Assembly: GCF_002140975.2 (NCBI RefSeq)
Contig: NZ_CP147247.1
Location: 2,268,501-2,332,500, forward strand
Origin: Enterococcus sp. 9E7_DIV0242
Lineage (GTDB): Bacteria; Bacillota; Bacilli; Lactobacillales; Enterococcaceae
Length of the DNA stretch: 64,000 nucleotides
Reading direction: 5' to 3'
The position numbers and the translations under genes are program-made. The notes beneath the pieces were generated by a model that saw only the letters and a program-made list of their open reading frames with translations, made no database searches and was not told the DNA's origin. Shown in pieces: positions 49,372 through 59,695 of the stretch. The stretch's first letter is position 1, and every line of letters begins with the position of its first letter.

Positions 49372-50001
49372 TTATTTAGCTTTCACAGCTGATTTAATTG
49401 TAATTAATGATTTTTTAGATCCAGGAATGTTTCCTTTAATTAGGATAACGTTCTTCTCTGCATCTACACGAACGATCTCAAGGTTTTGAATCGTTACGCG
49501 GTTACCACCCATACGGCCGGCAAGCTTTTTATTTTTAAATACACGGTTAGGTGCAACTGGACCCATTGACCCAGGACGACGATGGTAACGAGAACCGTGG
49601 GACATTGGTCCGCGGCTTTGGCCGTGACGTTTGATAACCCCTTGGAATCCTTTACCTTTCGTAGTACCCGTAACATCAACGATGTCACCTGCTTGGAAAA
49701 TACCTACAGTAATTTCTTCTCCAACTTTATATTCTCCTAGCTCAACATCTTTGAATTCCTTAATGAAGCGCTTAGGAGCCGTGTTTGCTTTTGCAACATG
49801 ACCTTTCGCTGGTTTGTTCGCTAATACTTCACGTTTGTCTTGGTACCCGACTTGAATCGCTTCGTAGCCGTCTGTTCCGACAGTTTTCACTTGTAGTACT
49901 ACGTTTGGAGTAGCTTCTACAACTGTTACTGGGATCAATTCACCTGACTCAGTAAAGATCTGCGTCATTCCAACTTTTTTCCCTAAGATTCCTTTGGTCA
50001 T
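49372..50001 (-). CDS. rplC: 50S ribosomal protein L3
   Basis: 209 residues. [15 protein letters not shown] at the start and [20 protein letters not shown] (about 128-147) in the loop that reaches the peptidyl-transferase centre. Confidence 0.97.
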   Translation of the reverse strand: MTKGILGKKVGMTQIFTESGELIPVTVVEATPNVVLQVKTVGTDGYEAIQVGYQDKREVLANKPAKGHVAKANTAPKRFIKEFKDVELGEYKVGEEITVGIFQAGDIVDVTGTTKGKGFQGVIKRHGQSRGPMSHGSRYHRRPGSMGPVAPNRVFKNKKLAGRMGGNRVTIQNLEIVRVDAEKNVILIKGNIPGSKKSLITIKSAVKAK

Positions 50002-50031
50002 GAGTACACCTCCATCATCTTGATTTTTTTA

Positions 50032-50340
50032 TTATAGTTTGATTTCAATATTCACACCAGATGGTAAGTCAAGCTTCATCAAAGCATCAACTGTTTTTGG
50101 TGTTGGGTTCACAATGTCAATCAGACGCTTGTGCGTACGCATTTCGAATTGTTCGCGTGAATCTTTGTATTTATGTGTCGCACGGATAACTGTGTACAAT
50201 GAGCGCTCTGTTGGCAATGGAATCGGACCTGATACGCCAGCTCCAGTTCTTTTTGCAGTCTCCACAATTTTATCCGCAGATTGATCTAAAATACGATGTT
50301 CATACGCTTTTAAACGGATACGAATTTTTTGTTTTGCCAT
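50032..50340 (-). CDS. rpsJ: 30S ribosomal protein S10
   Basis: 102 residues from the ATG at 50340 (GGAGGG ribosome-binding site). The frame is open upstream but falls in the leader. [18 protein letters not shown] and the tip [19 protein letters not shown] region (about 55-65) are diagnostic. S10 (NusE) is also an antitermination factor. First gene of the 29-gene operon. Confidence 0.97.
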   Translation of the reverse strand: MAKQKIRIRLKAYEHRILDQSADKIVETAKRTGAGVSGPIPLPTERSLYTVIRATHKYKDSREQFEMRTHKRLIDIVNPTPKTVDALMKLDLPSGVNIEIKL

Positions 50341-50511
50341 TTTTTTCCCTCCTTCGCCTATTTTGAAAAGTAGACATGGCTCCACGAAAATCTCCGTCAC
50401 GCTCGTCCATGGCAAAGCGTCCGGGCGTGTCGCAACCTCTCGTTTCCTAGCCGGTAAATTCTTTTTTAGAATTACCAGTGCGTTTACACTTCTGTAAACA
50501 GCACCTTTATG
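50341..50511 (-). promoter_or_regulatory. Folded leader of the S10 operon
   Basis: About 165 bases between the predicted transcription start and rpsJ. Two adjacent hairpins occur first: 50478-50504 (GTGC.TTTACA with TGTAAA..GCAC) and 50453-50476 (GGTAA.TTCT with AGAA.TTACC). A GC-richer stretch (50395-50430) with CACGC/GCGTG follows. It fits an autogenous control leader; the ligand is not known. Confidence 0.55.
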
Positions 50512-50540
50512 ATTATATTATAGAAATACGTGAATAGCAA
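50512..50540 (-). promoter_or_regulatory. S10-operon promoter
   Basis: On the minus strand TTGCTA (50540-50535), a 17-base spacer and a perfect TATAAT (50517-50512). Confidence 0.82.
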
Positions 50541-50877
50541 GGCTTTTTTCAGACTTTTCACGATTATTTTCACAGTCTTTCATGCGATGAAAGTTTTTTC
50601 AAAATATAGAGATTTTTGCATATTTTTTTCTCGTTCTACCATTAAATATTCATTCTTTTATTAAGAGATCATTTGATTCGCAAATCATTCTTAACAAAGG
50701 GCAACCTCCCTTACTCGGTAATCGATTTTCATAATAAAAAAGACGGGATAGAAAGTTAGCTTCAATCAATTAGCTACTTCTGTCCCGCTGTTTATTCAAT
50801 TTTAGATAGAAAAAGGGAACGGGATTGAATAGCGTTTCATTCTCCCTCTGCTTGTAATACAGCCTTTTTCTTCTATA
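50541..50877. other. Intergenic region above the S10 promoter
   Basis: AT-rich. It holds the upstream part of the S10 promoter and the terminator of the YehR-type lipoprotein gene (50734-50787). I see no gene here. Confidence 0.6.
50734..50787 (-). terminator. Terminator of the YehR-type lipoprotein gene
   Basis: Arms from 50744 (CGGGATAGAAAGTTAGCT) and to 50787 (AGCTACTTCTGTCCCG) pair with a few wobbles or mismatches, followed leftward by TCTTTTTTATTATG. The GGGACAGAAG arm matches the terminator at 3817. Confidence 0.82.
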
Positions 50878-51393
50878 CTATTCTTTCTTTTCTTTAAACC
50901 CTTGTTCCAGCAACAATTCCTTTGATTGTTTCATACTGATGTATTTCACTTTCTGATTCTCATCTTCTTGATCATTGATTGTCCCCATAAGTGTCATCAC
51001 TTCTTGAATATCAGCCTTTTCATAGTCAACTGTTACATCCTCAGTCATTTCAGTATCACTGAACTCAGATTTATAGGTGACACCCTCAATATCGTATTCA
51101 TCTTTTACAAACGAGAACATTTCTTCTGCTTCTTCTTTCGATTCAATCCCCAATGTTTCATATTTCAAAACGGAATGACTTTCTTGCTTCACTACCTTAT
51201 CACCTTTATGTGTATAAGTCATTTCAGTAATAACCCCATCAAGATCCGCTTCAAACACCGTTGTTGATAATCCATCATCCTTTTTTTCCTTCTTAGATGA
51301 TGTTGATCCACCAGAAGAACAAGCTGCTACCATCAAACATACAACAAGTAACATTAACCCTAATAACCAATTTCTTTGTTTCATTTTCATCAC
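50878..51393 (-). CDS. YehR-type (DUF1307) lipoprotein
   Basis: 171 residues. The signal ends in a lipobox MVAACSSGG (Cys about 25), followed by a Lys/Ser linker and a DUF1307-like domain (GVITEMTYTHKGDKVVKQESHSVL, about 53; KEEAEEMFSFVKDEYD). The family is widespread in Firmicutes and its function is unknown. Monocistronic. Confidence 0.83.
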   Translation of the reverse strand: MMKMKQRNWLLGLMLLVVCLMVAACSSGGSTSSKKEKKDDGLSTTVFEADLDGVITEMTYTHKGDKVVKQESHSVLKYETLGIESKEEAEEMFSFVKDEYDIEGVTYKSEFSDTEMTEDVTVDYEKADIQEVMTLMGTINDQEDENQKVKYISMKQSKELLLEQGFKEKKE

Positions 51394-51475
51394 TTTTTTC
51401 TCCCCTTTGTTTTTATTACACCATTTATCCTACGGGTTTTCGCCAAAGAAAGCAATCCTTTCTTTCGATTCCCTA

Positions 51476-51504
51476 TTGACAAAGTTTTGATTTCAAAGTA
51501 ATAT
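51476..51504 (+). promoter_or_regulatory. Promoter of the PadR-DUF2812 operon
   Basis: TTGACA (51476-51481), 17-base spacer, TAATAT (51499-51504). The predicted start of transcription is near 51511. Confidence 0.82.
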
Positions 51505-51516
51505 TGAGTCACGATA

Positions 51517-51531
51517 TATCGAGCTTCGATA
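51517..51531 (+). promoter_or_regulatory. Palindromic operator at the PadR-gene start site
   Basis: TATCGA-GCT-TCGATA is a perfect 6-3-6 palindrome just after the predicted +1, well placed for autorepression by the PadR protein encoded 46 bases on. Confidence 0.65.
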
Positions 51532-51576
51532 CAAAGAGGTGCAAGGTAACTAAAAGAACACATAAGGAGCTATTTT

Positions 51577-51900
51577 ATGATAGAAGAGAATTTAAGAAGA
51601 ATCTACATTCCCATGACAGAGACTGGATTTTACATTCTTTATTGTCTTCAAGATGAAAATCATGGATACGGAATCATACAACTCGTCAAAGAACTAACAA
51701 ACCAAGAGATCACAATCAGTGCAGGTACAATGTATGGCAGCTTGAGCAAGATGGAGAAAGACGGATTGATTACTGTAACAAAAGAAGAAAATCGGAGAAA
51801 GTTCTATCTCATCACTGATTTGGGCAAGGAGATACTTTCTATAGAAATAAGAAGAATCAAGCGATTATATAAAAATAGTATTGGGGAGAAATTTACATGA
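51577..51900 (+). CDS. PadR-family transcriptional regulator
   Basis: 107 residues. A winged HTH with GFYILYCLQDENHGYGIIQLVKEL (about 17-40), SAGTMYGSLSKMEKDGLI (about 48-65) and a wing near KEENRRKFYLIT. A short C-terminal helix dimerises (PadR subfamily 2). It overlaps the next gene by four bases (ATGA), and the pair is a recurring PadR-DUF2812 module in Firmicutes. It probably represses this operon. Confidence 0.9.
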   Translation: MIEENLRRIYIPMTETGFYILYCLQDENHGYGIIQLVKELTNQEITISAGTMYGSLSKMEKDGLITVTKEENRRKFYLITDLGKEILSIEIRRIKRLYKNSIGEKFT

Positions 51901-52442
51901 AAAAAGAGGTAGTTAAATATTTCGGACTTGCAGATTATTTAGAAGAAGAGCGTTTTTTAGCCGATCAGCATCGCTCCGGTTGGAAAATGGTTGGTGCAAA
52001 AAAATTAGGTTGGTCTTACGTCTTCGAAAAATGCGAGCCAGAAGAATATATTTATCAATTAGATTTCATCGAGAACGATCAGGTAGATGAGGACTATTTT
52101 CAACTATTTGAGGACTGCGGTTGGGAATACTTCCATAAACTAAATAACTGGTATTATTTCCGGAAAAAGAAATCAGAGAATAAAGATGAAAATGCGATTT
52201 TTAACGATGCTGCCTCGCGCGCCGAGATGGCTAAAAAGGTTATGCGCTCCCAGTGGATTATTCTCCTCCCGCTTTTGATTATTTTCTTTTCTCTCTCAAA
52301 TACATTTCGAGATAATTCCAGTAGCATCATATGGATAGCCGTTTTCACTATTTACTCCTGTCTCGTAGCAATTATTGTTGGTTTAAGTATTAGAACCTAT
52401 CGGAAACTGGATAGGATCATCAAAGCGAATCAGCCCTTATAA
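51897..52442 (+). CDS. DUF2812 membrane protein
   Basis: 181 residues. The N-terminal soluble DUF2812 domain (about 1-105; LEEERFLADQHRSGWKM, CGWEYFHKLNNWYYF) is followed by two membrane segments (about 118-138 and 145-165). Function unknown. It is co-translated with the PadR regulator. Such pairs are thought to respond to envelope-active compounds, but nothing here proves it. Confidence 0.87.
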   Translation: MKKEVVKYFGLADYLEEERFLADQHRSGWKMVGAKKLGWSYVFEKCEPEEYIYQLDFIENDQVDEDYFQLFEDCGWEYFHKLNNWYYFRKKKSENKDENAIFNDAASRAEMAKKVMRSQWIILLPLLIIFFSLSNTFRDNSSSIIWIAVFTIYSCLVAIIVGLSIRTYRKLDRIIKANQPL

Positions 52443-52472
52443 GCCAAGCCTATCTATCTTATACCCATCAAA

Positions 52473-52526
52473 CACAAAGAAACCGAAGAGACATGAAATG
52501 TTCAACAGCCCTTCGGTTTCTTTGTG
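52473..52526. terminator. Bidirectional terminator after the DUF2812 gene
   Basis: A perfect 16-bp stem CACAAAGAAACCGAAG/CTTCGGTTTCTTTGTG with a 22-base loop, between two convergent genes. There is no long T tract on either side. Confidence 0.7.
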
Positions 52527-52551
52527 CAATAGTTTTTGTAATAGCTTCAGC

Positions 52552-53070
52552 TTACATAAATGCACCGATATTCCAATAGAAATAGTTTTTACTGTACAAT
52601 AAATCTTTTTTTTGCACAAAAAGATACCATTTCTTTGTGTCTTTTACCTGTATTTTGTGAACAGTTTCCACATAGTAATCATCTGGGTTCTCTGGTGTAT
52701 CATAAAAGTAGCGAGAAACATAGGTGTGCACACTCCAGCCCAGTTGTCCGCCTTTAGTTTCGAATAAAACTTTATTTGTATGTCTGTTTTTTACCCTCAC
52801 AATCGTTTGCGTCTCCGAAACTAATTCCTTTCCTTCAAGTATCTCTGTATGCGCATTAATAAATGCCCATCCCCAGTAACCTTTTCTTGAAATCAAGCAA
52901 GAAACTTTGATATCTTTCCCAACCAATAGGTGTTGATCCGCTCCAGATTCCCCTATAACTGATTCAGAGACAATAATCCCATTTGATGCAGCATCTGCTG
53001 AATCATGAATAGCGAATAACCCAAAAATAACCACAACCAAAGAAACGACCATCCAAATGAACTTCTTCAT
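52552..53070 (-). CDS. Small secreted protein of unknown function
   Basis: 172 residues from the ATG at 53070. A typical signal peptide (about 1-27, MKKFIWMVVSLVVVIFGLFA...ADAAS) and no anchor follow. The mature part is beta-rich with many aromatic residues (GYWGWAFINAHTE; DKVLFETKGGQLGW-like; YSKNYFYWNIGAF). I do not recognise the family. It lies alone between the DUF2812 gene and the tuf terminator. Confidence 0.75.
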   Translation of the reverse strand: MKKFIWMVVSLVVVIFGLFAIHDSADAASNGIIVSESVIGESGADQHLLVGKDIKVSCLISRKGYWGWAFINAHTEILEGKELVSETQTIVRVKNRHTNKVLFETKGGQLGWSVHTYVSRYFYDTPENPDDYYVETVHKIQVKDTKKWYLFVQKKDLLYSKNYFYWNIGAFM

Positions 53071-53153
53071 AAGATACCTCCAATTCAATTTATTTCTTAC
53101 ACAGAAACTATATCATTCATATGTAATTATTTCAAACATAAAGTAATCAAAAA

Positions 53154-53192
53154 TAAATAAAAAAAGACCACAGAGAAATTCTCTGCGGTCTT
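53154..53192 (-). terminator. tuf (str-operon) terminator
   Basis: Arms AAGACCACAGAGA/TCTCTGCGGTCTT (53164-53176 and 53180-53192). The one mismatch is a G-U pair in the minus transcript. TTTTTTTATT follows. Confidence 0.88.
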
Positions 53193-53246
53193 ACGTCCGA
53201 GTACACCAGCTTTTCCAAGCCGGATTATTACTTTATGTTAAACGAA

Positions 53247-54434
53247 TTATTTAACGATTTCAGAAACAACGCCTGAACCAACAGTACGTCCGCCTTCACG
53301 AATAGAGAAACGAGTTCCGTCTTCGATCGCGATTGGGTGGATTAGTTCAACGTCCATAGCTACGTTATCACCAGGCATTACCATTTCAGTTCCTTCTGGT
53401 AATTCAACTACACCAGTTACGTCAGTTGTACGGAAGTAGAACTGAGGACGGTAGTTAGTGAAGAAAGGAGTGTGACGTCCGCCTTCTTCTTTTGATAATA
53501 CGTAAACTTCTGCTTTAAATTTAGTATGTGGAGTGATTGAAGCTGGTTTAGCCAATACTTGTCCACGTTCGATATCTTCACGTGCTACACCACGTAGTAA
53601 CGCACCGATGTTGTCTCCCGCTTCAGCGTAATCCAACAATTTACGGAACATTTCAACACCTGTAACAGTTGTTTTAGAAGTTTCTTCTTGAATACCAACG
53701 ATTTCGATTTCGTCACCAACACGAACTTGTCCACGTTCAACACGTCCAGTTGCAACAGTTCCACGACCAGTGATTGAGAATACATCCTCAACTGGCATCA
53801 TGAATGGTTTGTCAGTATCACGTTCTGGAGTTGGGATATACTCATCAACTGCAGCCATCAATTCAAGAATTTTTTCTTCATAAGAAGCATCGCCTTCAAG
53901 AGCTTTCAAAGCAGAACCAGCGATAACTGGAGTGTCATCACCTGGGAAGTCGTATTCTGACAATAGGTCACGAACTTCCATTTCTACCAATTCAAGCAAC
54001 TCTTCGTCGTCAACCATATCCATTTTGTTTAAGAAAACAACGATGTATGGTACACCAACGTTACGAGATAACAGGATGTGCTCACGTGTTTGAGGCATAG
54101 GGCCATCAGCAGCAGATACTACTAAGATAGCTCCGTCCATTTGTGCAGCACCAGTGATCATGTTCTTAACGTAGTCCGCGTGTCCTGGGCAGTCAACGTG
54201 CGCATAGTGACGTGCGTCTGTTTCGTACTCGATGTGAGACGTGTTGATTGTGATACCACGTTCTTTTTCTTCAGGAGCGTTATCGATATCAGCGTAGCTT
54301 GCAGCTTCTCCGCCACCAGCTTTAGCTAGTACAGTTGCAATTGCAGCAGTTAATGTAGTTTTACCATGGTCAACGTGTCCGATAGTACCAATGTTTACAT
54401 GGGGTTTAGAACGGTCAAATTTTTCTTTAGCCAT
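53247..54434 (-). CDS. tuf: Elongation factor Tu
   Basis: 395 residues. [14 protein letters not shown] (about 18, G1), [12 protein letters not shown] (about 80, G3) and NKMDMVDD (about 135, G4) are intact. It carries aminoacyl-tRNA to the ribosome. Single tuf copy in the window, last in the str operon, 185 bases below fusA with two small hairpins between. Confidence 0.97.
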   Translation of the reverse strand: MAKEKFDRSKPHVNIGTIGHVDHGKTTLTAAIATVLAKAGGGEAASYADIDNAPEEKERGITINTSHIEYETDARHYAHVDCPGHADYVKNMITGAAQMDGAILVVSAADGPMPQTREHILLSRNVGVPYIVVFLNKMDMVDDEELLELVEMEVRDLLSEYDFPGDDTPVIAGSALKALEGDASYEEKILELMAAVDEYIPTPERDTDKPFMMPVEDVFSITGRGTVATGRVERGQVRVGDEIEIVGIQEETSKTTVTGVEMFRKLLDYAEAGDNIGALLRGVAREDIERGQVLAKPASITPHTKFKAEVYVLSKEEGGRHTPFFTNYRPQFYFRTTDVTGVVELPEGTEMVMPGDNVAMDVELIHPIAIEDGTRFSIREGGRTVGSGVVSEIVK

Positions 54435-54619
54435 TTTAAAATGTTCCTCCTAAAATCAATTGATTATTTTTTTATCTGATAGACGGTTCAACGACCGACT
54501 GATCATCTTTATTTATTCTACCTGAAATCTTGAAAAAAGCCTAGTCTAAAAATAGACCCTTTAAGAAAATTGAATATACAGCTATTTTCAAGCTGTTGTC
54601 TCGGTCATTACCTCAACAA

Positions 54620-56707
54620 TTATTCTGATTTTCCGCCATTTTTCTTGATGATTTCTTCTTGGATAGACTTAGGTACGTCTTCATAGTGGTCAAATACCAT
54701 CATGAATGTTCCGCGCCCTTGTGTTGCTGAACGTAATGTTGTTGCATATCCGAACATTTCAGCCAATGGAACAATCGCATTAACGATTTGTGAGTTACCA
54801 TGAGCTTCCATACCTTCAACGCGTCCACGACGACTTGTTACGTGTCCCATGATATCACCTAAGTAATCTTCTGGTACAGTAACTGTTACTTTCATCATTG
54901 GTTCCAAAATTACAGGGTTTGCTTTCTTAGCTGCAGCACGAAGTGCCATAGAAGCAGCTACACGGAAGGCAGTTTCATTGGAATCGACATCATGGTAAGA
55001 ACCATCATAAAGTTTCGCTTTGATATCAACCAATGGATAGCCGGCAAGAACACCGTTATTCATTGATTCTGCCAATCCTTTTTCAACTGCTGGGATGTAT
55101 TCACGAGGAACCACACCACCGACAATTGCGTTTTCGAACTCGAAGCCTTTTCCTTCTTCGTTCGGTGTAAATTCAACCCATACGTGACCGTATTGACCTT
55201 TACCACCAGACTGACGGACAAATTTACCTTCAGCTTGAGTAAGAGGCGCACGGAATGTTTCACGATAAGATACTTGAGGCGCACCAACGTTTGCTTCAAC
55301 TTTGAATTCACGTCTCATTCTGTCTACCAATACGTCCAAGTGAAGTTCTCCCATACCTGAGATAACTGTTTCACCTGTTTCAACGTTTGTTTCAACACGG
55401 AATGACGGATCCTCTTCTGCAAGTTTTTGCAGAGCCACACCCATTTTATCTTGGTCAGCTTTTGATTTAGGCTCAACAGCAACCTGGATAACTGGTTCTG
55501 GGAATTCGATTGACTCAAGGATAACCGGCGCATCTAACGCACACAGTGTATCTCCTGTTGTCGTATCTTTAAGACCAACCGCTGCTGCGATATCCCCTGA
55601 AAATACTTTATCAATTTCCTTACGTGTGTTCGCATGCATTTGCAGGATACGACCGATACGCTCTTTTTTGTCTTTAGAAGCGTTCAATACATATGAACCA
55701 CTTTCAAGGACACCAGAGTATACACGGAAGAATGTCAGACGACCTACGAATGGGTCAGTCATAACTTTAAATGCTAATGAAGCAAATGGACCATTGTCAT
55801 CAGCCGGACGAGTTGTTTCTTCGTCAGTCTTAACATCAACACCTTTAATAGCATCGATATCAAGTGGTGATGGCAGATAATCAAGTACTGCATCAAGCAT
55901 TAATTGAACACCTTTGTTTTTGAAGGCTGAACCAGCTAATACTGGGAAGAATTCAACTCTGATAGTTGCTGCACGGATACCCGCTTTCAACTCATCTTGA
56001 GTAATTTCTTCGCCTTCAAGATATTTCATCATTAAGTCTTCATCTGTTTCAGCAACAGCTTCGACTAATTTTTCGCGCCATTCAGTAGCTAACTCCATGT
56101 AATCTTCTGGAATGTCAGTTTCTTGAATGTCTGTTCCCAAATCGTTAGTGTAGATTTCAGCTTTCATTTTAACTAAGTCAATAATTCCAGTGAAATCTTC
56201 TTCAGCACCGATTGGTAATTGAATTGGGTGAGCATTCGCTTGTAAACGGTCGTGCAATGAGTTTACTGAGTATAGGAAGTCCGCACCGATCTTATCCATT
56301 TTGTTACAGAATACGATACGTGGAACTTTATATTCAGTAGCCTGACGCCAAACTGTTTCCGTTTGAGGCTCAACACCTGATTGTGAGTCAAGAACAGTTA
56401 CCGCTCCATCCAATACACGCAATGAACGCTGTACTTCAATTGTGAAGTCCACGTGTCCTGGTGTATCGATGATGTTTACACGGAAGCCATTCCACTCTGC
56501 TGTTGTTGCAGCTGACGTGATTGTGATACCACGTTCTTGTTCCTGTTCCATCCAGTCCATCTGTGACGCACCTTCATGCGTTTCACCGATTTTATGGATT
56601 TTACCAGTATAGTAAAGGATACGCTCTGTTGTTGTTGTTTTACCAGCATCAACGTGAGCCATGATTCCTATATTACGAGTTTTTTCCAGTGAAAATTCTC
56701 TTGCCAT
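54620..56707 (-). CDS. fusA: Elongation factor G
   Basis: 695 residues with all five domains. G1 [15 protein letters not shown] (about 17), G3 [12 protein letters not shown] (about 81), G4 NKMDKIGA (about 136). Domain IV contains [17 protein letters not shown]. It drives translocation. The usual str-operon position, between rpsG and tuf. Confidence 0.97.
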   Translation of the reverse strand: MAREFSLEKTRNIGIMAHVDAGKTTTTERILYYTGKIHKIGETHEGASQMDWMEQEQERGITITSAATTAEWNGFRVNIIDTPGHVDFTIEVQRSLRVLDGAVTVLDSQSGVEPQTETVWRQATEYKVPRIVFCNKMDKIGADFLYSVNSLHDRLQANAHPIQLPIGAEEDFTGIIDLVKMKAEIYTNDLGTDIQETDIPEDYMELATEWREKLVEAVAETDEDLMMKYLEGEEITQDELKAGIRAATIRVEFFPVLAGSAFKNKGVQLMLDAVLDYLPSPLDIDAIKGVDVKTDEETTRPADDNGPFASLAFKVMTDPFVGRLTFFRVYSGVLESGSYVLNASKDKKERIGRILQMHANTRKEIDKVFSGDIAAAVGLKDTTTGDTLCALDAPVILESIEFPEPVIQVAVEPKSKADQDKMGVALQKLAEEDPSFRVETNVETGETVISGMGELHLDVLVDRMRREFKVEANVGAPQVSYRETFRAPLTQAEGKFVRQSGGKGQYGHVWVEFTPNEEGKGFEFENAIVGGVVPREYIPAVEKGLAESMNNGVLAGYPLVDIKAKLYDGSYHDVDSNETAFRVAASMALRAAAKKANPVILEPMMKVTVTVPEDYLGDIMGHVTSRRGRVEGMEAHGNSQIVNAIVPLAEMFGYATTLRSATQGRGTFMMVFDHYEDVPKSIQEEIIKKNGGKSE

Positions 56708-56794
56708 CTCAGCTTGTATCTCCTCTCTTTATTAAAATCAATGGTAAACAACTGTTCTGTCATACGTATTTTAACTTGGTACGCAGAGAGGATC

Positions 56795-57265
56795 TTACCA
56801 GCGATAATGTGCAAACGCACGGTTGGCATCAGCCATTTTATGTGTGTCTTCACGTTTTTTAACTGAAGCGCCAGTGTTATTAGCAGCATCCATCAATTCT
56901 TTCGCAAGACGTTGTTCCATTGTGTGTTCACCACGCAGACGTGCGTAGTTAACCACCCAACGAAGACCTAAAGTTGTACGACGTTCTGGACGAACTTCAA
57001 CTGGTACTTGATAGTTAGAACCCCCAACACGGCGAGCTTTTACTTCAAGAACAGGCATAACGTTCTTCATTGCTTGTTCAAACACTTCCAATGGATCGTT
57101 ACCTGTAGATTCTTTGATGATATCAAATGAATTATAGATGATATTAGCAGCAATCCCGCGTTTTCCATCAACCATTACACGGTTGATTAAGCGAGTTACT
57201 AATTTTGAGTTATAAATTGGATCTGGTAAAACATCACGTTTTGCAACAGGACCTTTACGAGGCAT
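56795..57265 (-). CDS. rpsG: 30S ribosomal protein S7
   Basis: 156 residues. [21 protein letters not shown] at the start, and the beta-hairpin region [19 protein letters not shown] (about 76-94) that reaches the E site. It is a primary 16S head binder, and in E. coli it autoregulates the str operon. Confidence 0.97.
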   Translation of the reverse strand: MPRKGPVAKRDVLPDPIYNSKLVTRLINRVMVDGKRGIAANIIYNSFDIIKESTGNDPLEVFEQAMKNVMPVLEVKARRVGGSNYQVPVEVRPERRTTLGLRWVVNYARLRGEHTMEQRLAKELMDAANNTGASVKKREDTHKMADANRAFAHYRW

Positions 57266-57316
57266 CCGTAACTCCTCCTTCCGAACTATATTCTTTTTAT
57301 GTTAGTTAATGTCAAA

Positions 57317-57736
57317 TTAATTAGCAGCTTTAGGTCGTTTAGTACCATATTTAGAGCGGCTTTGTTTACGGTCAGTAACACCGGCTGTATCAAGCGCACC
57401 ACGAACGATATGGTAACGTACTCCTGGTAAATCCTTTACACGTCCACCACGTAGCAAGACAACACTATGCTCTTGCAAGTTATGGCCGATCCCTGGGATA
57501 TAAGCTGTTACTTCAATCAGGTTTGACAAACGAACACGTGCATATTTACGCAAAGCTGAGTTCGGTTTTTTAGGTGTCATTGTTCCCACACGTGTACATA
57601 CCCCACGTTTTTGCGGAGAGTTCACATTTGTTTGAGCTTTCTTAAAGCTGTTATATCCTTTATTCAATGCTGGTGAAGTAGATTTCTCTATCTTCGATTT
57701 ACGAGGCTTACGTACTAATTGGTTAATTGTAGGCAT
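57317..57736 (-). CDS. rpsL: 30S ribosomal protein S12
   Basis: 139 residues. [17 protein letters not shown] and [16 protein letters not shown] contain the two Lys residues (equivalent to E. coli K43 and K88) that mutate in streptomycin resistance; both are wild type. First gene of the str operon. Confidence 0.97.
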   Translation of the reverse strand: MPTINQLVRKPRKSKIEKSTSPALNKGYNSFKKAQTNVNSPQKRGVCTRVGTMTPKKPNSALRKYARVRLSNLIEVTAYIPGIGHNLQEHSVVLLRGGRVKDLPGVRYHIVRGALDTAGVTDRKQSRSKYGTKRPKAAN

Positions 57737-57897
57737 TCCTTGTTTTCCTCCTTCCTCAATTCGCTTCTAGTCCCACACATCCAGGTGGGTCTTTTTTCGC
57801 GATAAAAAATAATGCATTCATGCATCCTTTATCAAATATGCTTTGATAGACAGTCAGCACGTCTCAGCGAGAGACCTGTACATAAAGCACCTTTGCA
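57737..57897 (-). promoter_or_regulatory. Leader of the str operon
   Basis: About 150 bases between promoter and rpsL. A hairpin CCCAC...GTGGG (around 57771-57789) and a palindromic ATGCATGAATGCAT segment are visible. It could be an autogenous control site, but I see no match to a named leader. Confidence 0.45.
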
Positions 57898-57926
57898 AGG
57901 ATATCACGATAGCTCTACTCTGTCAA
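57898..57926 (-). promoter_or_regulatory. str-operon promoter
   Basis: On the minus strand TTGACA (57926-57921), a 17-base spacer and TATCCT (57903-57898). Confidence 0.72.
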
Positions 57927-58066
57927 CCTTTTCTCGCGCTTTTTTAACATGTTTTTTTACCTTCTTTTTTTTGATTAAAATTTACTTCATTTATGAAATC
58001 GTTCTATCTTTTCCCTATGATAAACGGTACAATTATTTTGATAAAACGAAAGGAGCAGGCACTGAA

Positions 58067-58750
58067 ATGAATCTTAAGCAAATGGCTGGCATTGAGGCAG
58101 CAACTTACGTTAAAAACGGGATGACCGTTGGACTTGGTACTGGATCGACCGCAAAGTATATGGTGGATGAAATTGGACGCAGAGTGAAGGAAGAAAACCT
58201 TGAAATCATCGGGGTTACCACATCCAAAGCGACTGAGAAGCAAGCATTAGAATTGGGAATCCCTTTAAAAAGTATCGACGAGGTTCCTTATGTAGACATC
58301 ACAATTGATGGAGCAGATGAAGTCAGTGCTGATTTCCACGGAATAAAAGGCGGCGGTGCAGCATTACTTTTTGAGAAAATCGTTGCTACCTATTCTAAAA
58401 AGAACATTTGGATCGTTGACGAGTCGAAGCAAGTAGAAAAATTGGGTGCTTTTCCATTACCTGTGGAAGTCATTCCTTATGGTAGCCAGCAGCTCATGCG
58501 CATTTTTGCAGAAAAAGGTTTTAAACCAACGCTTCGTATGACAGAAGAACAGTCGATCCTTGTGACGGATGGCGGCCATCATATTATTGATCTTCAAATG
58601 GATGTTATAGAGGACCCGATTGCACTAGGCAATTATCTGGACCAACTGGTAGGTGTAGTAGAACACGGATTATTTTTACAAGTGGTTTCTACGGTGATTA
58701 TCGGAAGCGAAACTGGCCCACGAACCATCCATAATCCAATGGCAGAATAG
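58067..58750 (+). CDS. rpiA: Ribose-5-phosphate isomerase A
   Basis: 227 residues from the ATG at 58067 (AAAGGAGC ribosome-binding site). The frame extends upstream without one. [14 protein letters not shown] (about 24), TIDGADEV (about 80), [15 protein letters not shown] (about 93) and [13 protein letters not shown] (about 163) are the active-site motifs. It interconverts ribose 5-phosphate and ribulose 5-phosphate. Confidence 0.95.
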   Translation: MNLKQMAGIEAATYVKNGMTVGLGTGSTAKYMVDEIGRRVKEENLEIIGVTTSKATEKQALELGIPLKSIDEVPYVDITIDGADEVSADFHGIKGGGAALLFEKIVATYSKKNIWIVDESKQVEKLGAFPLPVEVIPYGSQQLMRIFAEKGFKPTLRMTEEQSILVTDGGHHIIDLQMDVIEDPIALGNYLDQLVGVVEHGLFLQVVSTVIIGSETGPRTIHNPMAE

Positions 58751-58998
58751 TTTCATTTAGGAGCATTGTCATTTACACTATGAATCGCATTGAATAGTGC
58801 ATTATAAGAAAAAAACAGTTATTGTCTTTAGCAAATAGCTGCAGCAATCGTTTTCTTTCGTGCTTATTTAATCATGTTCCTACCTATAAATTCTATTAGA
58901 GAGGCAGTCCTACATTGTTGCTCCTTTCTTTATAATAAGGGATGGTACTTCTTTTAACAGGATTTATATGGCAAATAAATCTATAGGAGAAAGACGCA

Positions 58999-59580
58999 AT
59001 GAATTTAATCGGTTATGCACGAACAACAATCAACGAAAATGATTTAGATGCACAGCTTTCTCTCTTATCAAAATACGGCTGTGACAAAATCTATCAGGAG
59101 ACTTTCGAGCTCTCCGGCGACAGAGCCTGTGCCTCGTTATTGGATTCAGTAGTTGCTGATCTGGAAACAAACGATACACTGGTAATTTGCCGTTTAAACT
59201 ATCTAGGTAAATCAACAAGACAGCTGACAGAATTAACGCAATTATTCGAAACAAACACCATTCATCTTGTCAGTCTGGAAGAAAATATAGACACTCGTGG
59301 AAAAGAAGGATCTATCTACTTTCGATTAATGGATGATCTCGCTCGGATGGAGTGCGAACTACTTAAAGAGCGGACACTTGTCGGACTGACAAATGCTCGC
59401 AAAAAAGGCAAAATTGGCGGACGTCCCAAGACGAACAAGAAGACTGTCCTCAAAATACGTAAAATGTATTACGAGAAACAGGAAACCGTTCAAGCAATAG
59501 CTGCAAAATGCAATGTTTCTCTGGGTACCTGTTACAAGTACATCAATTTATCTGAAGCTGAAGTAGCAACCTTTGAATAA
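58999..59580 (+). CDS. Serine-recombinase homologue lacking the catalytic residues
   Basis: 193 residues with the resolvase fold (about 1-140) and a C-terminal HTH (about 150-185; KIRKMYYEKQETVQAIAAKCNVSLGTCYKYI, split). Aligned by eye to gamma-delta resolvase, the catalytic Ser 10 is Thr (GYARTTI instead of GYARVST). D67, R68 and R71 of RLDRLGR are N, Y and K (RLNYLGK). R8, the R45-equivalent and the E124-R125 pair (ERT) are kept. DNA binding should remain while strand cleavage should not. It probably acts as a DNA-binding regulator or accessory protein; that is inference. It is convergent with the hyaluronan-type operon. Confidence 0.85.
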   Translation: MNLIGYARTTINENDLDAQLSLLSKYGCDKIYQETFELSGDRACASLLDSVVADLETNDTLVICRLNYLGKSTRQLTELTQLFETNTIHLVSLEENIDTRGKEGSIYFRLMDDLARMECELLKERTLVGLTNARKKGKIGGRPKTNKKTVLKIRKMYYEKQETVQAIAAKCNVSLGTCYKYINLSEAEVATFE

Positions 59581-59592
59581 TGAAATACCTAA

Positions 59593-59632
59593 AAAAGTTT
59601 GAGCGCGGAATGAAAGCCACGCTCAAACTTTT
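59593..59632. terminator. Shared terminator of the resolvase homologue and the glycosyltransferase operon
   Basis: A perfect 13-bp stem AAAAGTTTGAGCG/CGCTCAAACTTTT between convergent units, with A and T tracts on both sides. Confidence 0.87.
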
Positions 59633-59695
59633 CTTCATCTAAAACTGTAAATGACTAAAAACAACTCGCAACGATTAACCTCTATACTTAAGTCC

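Noticed and set aside
54435..54619. Separate tuf promoter or attenuator between fusA and tuf
   Set aside because: A TAGAAT box and two small hairpins exist, but no convincing -35 box at proper spacing could be found, so I do not list it.
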